Assembly (NCBI RefSeq): GCF_005930355.1
Contig: NZ_VDBO01000001.1
Coordinates: 1,605,403-1,669,402 of the forward strand
DNA: 64,000 bases
Source: Paenibacillus sinopodophylli
GTDB taxonomy: Bacteria > Bacillota > Bacilli > Paenibacillales > Paenibacillaceae
Reading direction: 5' to 3'
A model generated the notes under the pieces. It saw only the letters and a list, made by a program, of their open reading frames with translations. It had not been told where the DNA came from and did not search any database. This document shows, piece by piece, positions 57,549 to 64,000 of the stretch (position 1 is its first letter; the number at the start of each line of letters is the position of its first letter). A program made the translations under genes and the position numbers.

Positions 57549-59981
57549 TCAGCGAAGCGGCGGCAGAAGGATGGGTTCAAGCGCATGCAGCTCATATCCG
57601 TTCTGCAGGTAGGTTTCGTAATAAACCTTGCCGTTTCTGTAGTACATCAAGTCCTCCATATGAAAACCGCCCATAAGATTCAATTTCTCCACGCCGCTGC
57701 TCCGTTTCTCATGCACGCAGCCTAGTTTGTAGATACGTGTCTTTACATCAACGCTAAGTGCGTAACGAATAAACTCACTTTCAAGGTCTCCAAGCAAATA
57801 CTTCTCTTCATAACGATGCTCATGGGTATAATCCAACAGCCGAATATTAATAGATGCTTGATCCTCCAGCGTCCGATATAGCCGTTCAAACAGCTCGCCC
57901 CTGGACAACGCTTTGCGGTTCGTGTAGGCAACAGAAACGTTAGCTCGCAGCAGCAGCTCCTCCTCGAAGGGCTGATGAAAAGGCTCCGCGCGAAGAATTT
58001 GTTTCCGGCATACTTCTATTAATCGCTCTATAAGCCGTTCTTCTCCTTGCCCGAGCAGCTCCGTTACATTCCCAATAAATCGCTCCTCGAATAGGAATGA
58101 AGCACCGCGCTTTTCTTCCAGCTCCAGCATAACGCCATGAGTAACGCGTTCGTAATAGTCGAATACGTTCTGTCCGATGTAATCGTCAGCGAGCCGAATA
58201 CTCGTAAGTGCAGCTTCTTTGAGCTCAAACTCCAGCCCATTCATTTGCAGCACTCGCAAATGAAATCTTTCATGGAGCAGCTCAAGCTCGATGATTAGCC
58301 TTCGGTATAGCGCGAGCTCCGTCTCCAAACGGAATAGCTGCCATTGCTGGCGATAGACCGTATCGAAGAAAGTACGGATGAAAGCACGAAGATTCTGTTT
58401 ATCCATGAACGGTAAACGCTGGAACTTCAAATCCTCGACACGCATTTCACGAATGACGGCAAGCTCCTCGCCGGCCATCGTTATTTCTCTCGCCAAATCA
58501 CGCATACGCGAGCGAATGGCGCTCACTACATTGCCTTCTGCATTCTCGTCGGTCCACTCCGATACTTGATAGAAACATATATGCGGCTGTTCCTTCATAT
58601 GGCGCGACACAGTAAGGCGCATCTCCTCCGCTGCATTCATCTCGCTTAATCGAATATCCGCCATCTCGACAAAATGCTTGTGGAAGAAGCCGTCGCAGCC
58701 ATCTCCGAACAAAGCCCCTTCAGCCTCACGCAGTGTCATGCGGCGCAGTTGATCATACCGAATCCCGCTGGTCAACAGACCCGCCATATCTGCCAGCTTT
58801 TCTTCACCGGGAACCGTTTGATTCACTCTTGCCTCCATACTGGCGGCATCAAGACCGAAATAAGCAAGCTTCTCTTTGCTGCCAAGCTCCGGAGTTCTTT
58901 GCAGCCGCGCAGCTATATGGTCGAATACATGGTAAAGGACGGTCAAAGCAATGGAATAGGTTGGACGCATCACTGTAGCTAGCCCAGCCGAAACGTAACC
59001 CTGCCTGCCTGATTCTGCTACTAGACTGTTCCGAAATGATGAGTTGTTATAGCTTCCGCTATCCGATTGGTCAATCACTTCCTTACGCTTCCTGTTCTTC
59101 AGCAGCAGAATTCGACAAATAATCTCATAGTTATCCTGCATGCCGTGTGATGTCGTCATTCCGCGCTCATTACGATCTGACAATAAATAGACAAGATCAA
59201 ATAACGGAGCATGGTTATGCTCTACAGGAATGGCTAGTCCATCTCCAGTAACCTGCAGCTTGGCAGAGAACGAATAGTCCTGCTGCTGCATCCCCTCCAG
59301 CTCGCGGAGAAAGCTAATGCCCGCCGCACCGGAGTAGCCGAACGTTTCCGTCTGCTCTCGCTCGCTTATTAAGGTGTACAAATCCATTTGAACCGATTTG
59401 AACATTTGCTGGAAGATCGATTGCGCAAGCAGTGAAACTTCTGGAATAAGCACGTTCATCGGATCATCCACCCGCGTAATTACCGCAAGATGAAGACGAT
59501 CGAAGGACGCATACAAGCGTCCGTAATCTGCTATCGCATCGCTTGCCTGGCGCAGCGTTTGATTGAGCAAGGACAGATGGCCCCCACCTTCATAGAAGCT
59601 TTTACCTATTTTTTTGCGTATTGACTTCTTATCGCTTTGGTCGAGCACGAGATTCGTTAGAGCGGCATGCCAAATCTTAGGAAGACGTCGGTCATGATCG
59701 ACTGAGTCCTGCTTCCCTAATTTCCCAGAACCAGCTAGCAGCCCCGTCCCCCTGCTTGCCGTATTCTCACCTGATGATATATGCAAATAAATGACGCCGG
59801 CATTGTTATCCCATTTCAGCTCATTGGATCGCATCATCGGCTCTATCGCTTGCCTCGCTTCATCTCCCACGAATAAGAAAACAGTTGGGTAATGAATGCT
59901 GCTTTGATCATCTTCAAGACCTTTTAATTTATGCTCCACAGCCGAATATTCGGCCGCGAAGCGATTCAACATTTCTCTCAT
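57549..59981 (-). CDS. Large unknown partner of tubulin-like protein
   Basis: An 810-residue protein without known family. The first 60 residues contain a short alpha/beta segment (YPTVFLFVGDEARQAIEPMM ... VIYLHIS); the rest is mostly long helices rich in Glu, Arg and Leu. No membrane helix. The ATG at 59981 lies one codon after a GTG whose G is shared with the TAG of the tubulin-like gene, so translation is coupled. Close coupling suggests a physical complex with the tubulin-like protein. Confidence 0.75.
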   Translation of the reverse strand: MREMLNRFAAEYSAVEHKLKGLEDDQSSIHYPTVFLFVGDEARQAIEPMMRSNELKWDNNAGVIYLHISSGENTASRGTGLLAGSGKLGKQDSVDHDRRLPKIWHAALTNLVLDQSDKKSIRKKIGKSFYEGGGHLSLLNQTLRQASDAIADYGRLYASFDRLHLAVITRVDDPMNVLIPEVSLLAQSIFQQMFKSVQMDLYTLISEREQTETFGYSGAAGISFLRELEGMQQQDYSFSAKLQVTGDGLAIPVEHNHAPLFDLVYLLSDRNERGMTTSHGMQDNYEIICRILLLKNRKRKEVIDQSDSGSYNNSSFRNSLVAESGRQGYVSAGLATVMRPTYSIALTVLYHVFDHIAARLQRTPELGSKEKLAYFGLDAASMEARVNQTVPGEEKLADMAGLLTSGIRYDQLRRMTLREAEGALFGDGCDGFFHKHFVEMADIRLSEMNAAEEMRLTVSRHMKEQPHICFYQVSEWTDENAEGNVVSAIRSRMRDLAREITMAGEELAVIREMRVEDLKFQRLPFMDKQNLRAFIRTFFDTVYRQQWQLFRLETELALYRRLIIELELLHERFHLRVLQMNGLEFELKEAALTSIRLADDYIGQNVFDYYERVTHGVMLELEEKRGASFLFEERFIGNVTELLGQGEERLIERLIEVCRKQILRAEPFHQPFEEELLLRANVSVAYTNRKALSRGELFERLYRTLEDQASINIRLLDYTHEHRYEEKYLLGDLESEFIRYALSVDVKTRIYKLGCVHEKRSSGVEKLNLMGGFHMEDLMYYRNGKVYYETYLQNGYELHALEPILLPPLR

Positions 59982-59983
59982 CA

Positions 59984-62900
59984 CTATTTCAACTTTCTGC
60001 GAATTTCATTTAGTTTGGAAGTCATTTCTTTATAGAAAAGATGCAGCTCTTCCCCATTCGCCAGCTCCACCTTCTCGTACTCTAGTCGCTCACGCGCATC
60101 AAGAAACTGACCGAACAGCTCATCCAGCTTATGAAGCAGCAGCTTCGTATCCTCTGTCGCTGTGAGTTCTGTCACTCTGCGGGCAGCTTTGCGCATGAGC
60201 GTGCTGCGGCTTTTCTCATCCAAGCTCCGGAAGCTCCCGAACACTTCATGCTCCACATAGCTGCTGCTTTTCATGAGATTGGCGAACGGCGTCCACGCAT
60301 CCTCCTCTGGATCACGGTCATACACGTAAAGAGCGCCTTTTTTGGCTATCGTATCCGTGTACAAAGCCTCGATGAATTGATCGAACCACTTCTCCTCACC
60401 TTGATGGGTAAGAAGCAGCTGCTCGAGTTCAACTGCCTTCACTTCAATCTGCTCATATTTCGCTAACTCGTCGCGAACTCGTTTTAACTGCTCTGGTGAC
60501 CGGATAAGGTTCTCTTGTGCCAGCTCTAGCGAGAAGCTGCCGAATATATCCTTCGTCGTTTCCAGCTCCAGCCCTTCAGACAACAGTCGCTTCAGCTCGT
60601 TCAAAGCCCGTTTTACTTCTCCCAAATTAGGCTTCGCTGCATCCAACTGCATGTTAAAACCTTTCAAATGCTCTGACAGCTGGAATGGTTTTGTGAATCG
60701 AACCGAATAGCGATTGCTAGTGTTATGATCGATACCCTTCTCGGCAATAATCTGGAAGCCCTCGGCTTTAATGAATTCCGCGCGGACTCTAGCATTATAG
60801 CTTTGAACACGCGGGTTAACGTACGTATCGCCCCATGACTTCTCCGGAATAGGGGATGGCAAGTAGGTCCAATTGCTCTGTTCAGTCTGAACCAAATGCC
60901 GGCCGATGCCTTCCTTGTCTAGAATCGTGCGTTCATAGCTTTCCTCATATACCTTGAGCGGTGTATAAACGAAGAGCGGCACACCGTTCCTCGTATTCAG
61001 CCAAAATATTCTATTTTTCACTTCGCTTTCCTTAATCGTGAAATGGGATTTGCCGATCGAGTTGTTCTGATAGTTGCGAATACCACGCAGTATGCTAGGC
61101 GCTTGTACCGGCACTGATACGAAGCCCCATGACGGCACATGCAAATTGCCTGAGCTGTTGCTGAGATGGAATACCGGTACGGCCTCCTCGTCCAGCTTGC
61201 TCGCGATATGTCTCTCGACAAACTTCTCGATCGACTCGTCGTTCCCGTATTTCATAACGAGAAACTCCTCCATCGACTTCATGATGAGGTCGCCGAATTT
61301 GTCGGTTAGAAACTCCGAGATCGAGCTGACAATATCAATCTCCTGCTCCTTCACCCACAAGTTCGAATGATCCAGCAGCTCCTGCGTAAAGTCGCGGATG
61401 AGATCGTCGCCATCCTTCTTGTCCATCATACGACTGATCACATCCGAAATATCCGGCACGCCAACAAGGTTCCAATAATAGGTTTTATTGCCTTTATGGT
61501 CGGCTTGCTCCTCCCCATTCATGAGAAGATCGCCATTTTTGGTGAAAATCGAATTGAGCACATTTAAAATTTCAGTAAAAACGTTATAGATCCGATTATT
61601 CTCGTTACTAAGCAGTTGGTGCAGATCCTCATAAAATTCGATTAACTGCTCCATTCGCTCCACGTCTGCATGGAGCCAATATTCATTGATTTTTGCTTCG
61701 ATATAATTGTTTTTCTTCTTATCTTTCGATACGAACGCGCTTTTGGCATCGCCCATACGCTCCTCGGCCTGCTCTCTTGCCGTTTCAATTTCACGCGGCA
61801 GCCTCAGCAATCCTTCGCGCAGCGTCTCGATGTACGAGAGAAGCATCTTCAGCAAGCAGAAACCCTTCTCCGTGTAGAGGAGGCGCGATACATAGAACGG
61901 CCCCTGCTCCGGATGCAGGAAGCTGCGGCGAATTTGTTCAGTGAACTGACCTGCAATTTCACCTGGAAGCTGTTTTTTTGCTTTAATATATTCTTCACGA
62001 GCACGTGCCAGGAAGTTCTGCTCCAGCTCCGTATCCATACTAACGGCTTGCAGCTTAATGACGTTATTGTAGCTAAGGCGTTCGCTATTCTCAAAGCCTG
62101 GAAGCGGCTCCGGTACACGCGAATCGAACGTCTTCATCATCGTTTCGAGGTCGATTCCAAGCTTCCGTGCGAACTTCTCCACGTCATCCTGGCTAGGCGC
62201 CTTCTGGAACATTTTATCCATTTTATTAAACAACCGATATGCCAAATATGTCGTCATTTCCTCGATTGGCAGCACCGCTGAGGAGGCGCCAATAATATTG
62301 TAATCGTAATTGGCCGGATACAGCTTATTCATCTGCGCGATATTCGTCCGAATATTGCTAATGTAGTCATGAATAGCGAATTCTTCGCCAGACTGCTTCT
62401 CTTCACTCGATATAAAGTTGGTGATATTCTCAGCCGTCACGTTCATGCAGTAGTCGTAGGCATTCTCAAGCAGCTTGCCTTCCGCATTCGTAGCGGAAAT
62501 CAGATGACAGAGATTAAACGGCGGAAGCGGTGAATTAACCGATAAGATGCTGCCGTATTGCTGCTTGAACCGCTCTCCCCGACTGTCGACATTCATCCAG
62601 TAATCCAGTTCTTTTAGCGCAGCATAGCCGTTTTTCTTAATGTATTCGCGCGTATGATCACTCAAGCTTTTATTCGCCAGGTTGATGTCCGGCGTGAACA
62701 AGTAGCCGAGCGTATTGACTCGGTCAATACCCGCAGAGCCGTGATCGCGTTCAATGATTCCTCTAACGATATACGAGATATCAAGGAAACATCCGCTGCC
62801 TGTACCACCGGATAAACCCGTCAGCAGGAATACCATCAGCTTCTTGTTTGTGCCAACAGACAACGTCTTAATCTTCTTATCTATACTCTGCACGACTTGA

Positions 62901-63373
62901 TTGATCTTGGTGAACAGTAGCAGCCGCCCTGCTTGACGTACGCCTGCTGCGCCATTCATACCGTCTGTAATGCTAAGCTCAGGTGACAGCCAATCAGTAA
63001 TGTAAGGCTCCAGAATGCTGCGATTCTGCAGCAGCCCTCCTACCTCCGCATTGGACAGGAGCACGAACTCATTAATCGGATCGAGTCCTATGCCTTTATA
63101 TTTCTTATTGCGATCCTGTTCATTCGTTTCGAATGCAAGAAACTCCACATTGTCCGGTTTGTCCCGCTTGCGCTTGGAAGCAGTATCCTCCGGCAGCTTG
63201 AAGCGGCGGTTAATCTGATATTTCAATCTCAGGAGCGCGTCTATGCCTGTACCGCCGAGTCCGATAATGAGAATCGGATTGTCGATGGTGTCTACTCTAA
63301 TTTTCTCGCTGACAATGCCTCCGCCAAGCGAAACGTCTAGCTGCTGTATATGTTCTCTTACGATCGGTTTCAT
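59984..63373 (-). CDS. Giant tubulin/FtsZ-like protein (Tubulin_2)
   Basis: A 1129-residue protein, far longer than FtsZ (about 380). The N-terminal 450 residues carry the tubulin/FtsZ nucleotide motifs: GLGGTGIDALLRL at 38-50 and signature GLSGGTGSG at 186-194. The remaining 650 residues are helical with coiled-coil-like stretches and no known fold. It matches the Tubulin_2 type rather than FtsZ or TubZ. ATG is nine bases behind GGAGGG. Capacity to polymerise is inferred from the fold only. Confidence 0.85.
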   Translation of the reverse strand: MKPIVREHIQQLDVSLGGGIVSEKIRVDTIDNPILIIGLGGTGIDALLRLKYQINRRFKLPEDTASKRKRDKPDNVEFLAFETNEQDRNKKYKGIGLDPINEFVLLSNAEVGGLLQNRSILEPYITDWLSPELSITDGMNGAAGVRQAGRLLLFTKINQVVQSIDKKIKTLSVGTNKKLMVFLLTGLSGGTGSGCFLDISYIVRGIIERDHGSAGIDRVNTLGYLFTPDINLANKSLSDHTREYIKKNGYAALKELDYWMNVDSRGERFKQQYGSILSVNSPLPPFNLCHLISATNAEGKLLENAYDYCMNVTAENITNFISSEEKQSGEEFAIHDYISNIRTNIAQMNKLYPANYDYNIIGASSAVLPIEEMTTYLAYRLFNKMDKMFQKAPSQDDVEKFARKLGIDLETMMKTFDSRVPEPLPGFENSERLSYNNVIKLQAVSMDTELEQNFLARAREEYIKAKKQLPGEIAGQFTEQIRRSFLHPEQGPFYVSRLLYTEKGFCLLKMLLSYIETLREGLLRLPREIETAREQAEERMGDAKSAFVSKDKKKNNYIEAKINEYWLHADVERMEQLIEFYEDLHQLLSNENNRIYNVFTEILNVLNSIFTKNGDLLMNGEEQADHKGNKTYYWNLVGVPDISDVISRMMDKKDGDDLIRDFTQELLDHSNLWVKEQEIDIVSSISEFLTDKFGDLIMKSMEEFLVMKYGNDESIEKFVERHIASKLDEEAVPVFHLSNSSGNLHVPSWGFVSVPVQAPSILRGIRNYQNNSIGKSHFTIKESEVKNRIFWLNTRNGVPLFVYTPLKVYEESYERTILDKEGIGRHLVQTEQSNWTYLPSPIPEKSWGDTYVNPRVQSYNARVRAEFIKAEGFQIIAEKGIDHNTSNRYSVRFTKPFQLSEHLKGFNMQLDAAKPNLGEVKRALNELKRLLSEGLELETTKDIFGSFSLELAQENLIRSPEQLKRVRDELAKYEQIEVKAVELEQLLLTHQGEEKWFDQFIEALYTDTIAKKGALYVYDRDPEEDAWTPFANLMKSSSYVEHEVFGSFRSLDEKSRSTLMRKAARRVTELTATEDTKLLLHKLDELFGQFLDARERLEYEKVELANGEELHLFYKEMTSKLNEIRRKLK

Positions 63374-63408
63374 AGGGTATTCCCTCCAAAGCTCTATTTG
63401 TACGAAAT

Positions 63409-64000
63409 TTATACGAGATATTCAATGAATATCGTTTTGTCTACTTGCTTGAGCGACAACGTAATGCGGTCACCACTTTTCATTTCGAATTCACGTGCTG
63501 CATCGATTGCCCTTCCTGACTTCTCGATGGTACAATCTGAGCCATTCTGAAGCAGAATGCGGTCATTGCTGCCAGGCTTGAAGATGACCTTCTCCGTTTC
63601 TTTCAGCTCAGGCGCCAGCTGCAGCAACTGATGAAGCAGCAGCTTGCCTTTGAAGGCGGACAGCTTCTTATATTGCGGAGATGATTTGTCACCCGTATTC
63701 TCATCACGTATTTCAATGACAAGCTGGCCGACAAAACCACGATTCGCCTTTTTCATAAGCCGTGTAAGGAAGAATGCCGCAGCAAGCACTGCAGCAAGCG
63801 CTAACGCACCAAGCACAACTGGGACCACAGGGAACGGCTTACTCGCTTCACCGTCTGGCTGCGATGGCGCAGTCTGACCCGCTCCCCCTGACTTAGCTGT
63901 AATCGCGACCGGGTCTGTTTCACGGAAGAAGCTCTCCTCCTCTGCCCTCACCATAATCTCATAGTCGTGAGCGTCTTCAATCTTATACGTCCCTTCGAAA
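63409..64000 (-). CDS. Membrane protein of the GTPase operon, C-terminal part
   Basis: The frame stays open through the window edge, so the start lies outside. Visible: an outside beta-rich end (FEGTYKIEDAHDYEIMVRAE), a Pro/Gly/Ser linker, one membrane helix (VVPVVLGALALAAVLAAAFF), and a cytoplasmic beta-rich domain of about 110 residues with alternating strands like an FHA or ubiquitin-like fold. In related loci such a position holds a VWA protein, but the domain is not in view. Stops 36 bases before the tubulin-like gene. Confidence 0.7.
   Translation of the reverse strand, partial: FEGTYKIEDAHDYEIMVRAEEESFFRETDPVAITAKSGGAGQTAPSQPDGEASKPFPVVPVVLGALALAAVLAAAFFLTRLMKKANRGFVGQLVIEIRDENTGDKSSPQYKKLSAFKGKLLLHQLLQLAPELKETEKVIFKPGSNDRILLQNGSDCTIEKSGRAIDAAREFEMKSGDRITLSLKQVDKTIFIEYLV

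Noticed and set aside
61670-62281. 203-codon plus-strand frame opposite the tubulin-like gene
   Set aside because: It is antisense to a clear coding region with motifs, is rich in Cys, His, Leu and Phe as expected of a shadow frame, and lacks a ribosome site.

Overview
The window looks like chromosome of a spore-forming, plant- or soil-associated member of the Paenibacillaceae (Paenibacillus or a close relative). Evidence is an alpha/beta-type SASP gene behind a sigma-G promoter, a CotD-like coat protein, YesM/YesN two-component pairs beside carbohydrate ABC transporters, Gram-positive lipoproteins, strong GGAGG ribosome sites, TTG/GTG starts, a kimA gene behind a c-di-AMP riboswitch, and a multimodular GH87 alpha-1,3-glucanase. 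I see no phage, insertion sequence, tRNA, rRNA or CRISPR array.

Region 1 (1-25.3 kb) is polysaccharide utilisation. Two minus-strand loci share one plan: a YesM/YesN-type sensor pair, a sugar-binding lipoprotein, two MalF/MalG-type permeases and an intracellular glycosidase (GH2 beta-galactosidase in the first, a GH5 enzyme in the second). Neither encodes an ATPase, so a shared MsmX-type ATPase elsewhere is inferred. Between them lie an ArsR-type regulator and a divergent GH51 arabinofuranosidase. A CotD-like gene, the secreted GH87 enzyme with a good cre site, and a GH30-like remnant follow.

Region 2 (25.3-35.6 kb) is mixed: a Bcr-type efflux pump and zinc alcohol dehydrogenase beside a TetR regulator, small unknown genes, a cyclase-family hydrolase, a MORN-repeat secreted protein, a GNAT acetyltransferase, a SASP, kimA with its riboswitch, and two methionine sulfoxide reductases (fRMsr and MsrA).

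Region 3 (35.6-45.2 kb) is a complete opine-metallophore operon in the order of the Staphylococcus aureus cnt operon (K-L-M-A-B-C-D-F-E). It differs in that histidine racemase and nicotianamine-synthase-like enzyme are fused in one protein. A sigma-A promoter with a Zur-like box just downstream precedes it. Products would make, export and re-import a staphylopine-like zinc/metal chelator.

Region 4 (45.2-51.4 kb) holds housekeeping and detoxification genes: arylamine N-acetyltransferase, DUF2277 protein, TPR protein, FMN reductase, amidohydrolase, AraC regulator and aldo/keto reductase.

Region 5 (51.4-64 kb, running off the end) is the most unusual: a tightly packed minus-strand operon with a membrane protein (partial), a very large tubulin/FtsZ-like GTPase, an 811-residue unknown protein, a membrane-anchored von Willebrand A protein, a small unknown protein, a zinc-ribbon P-loop GTPase and a GAP1-like membrane protein. 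It resembles computationally described GTPase-centred conflict or signalling systems and has no known function that I can name.
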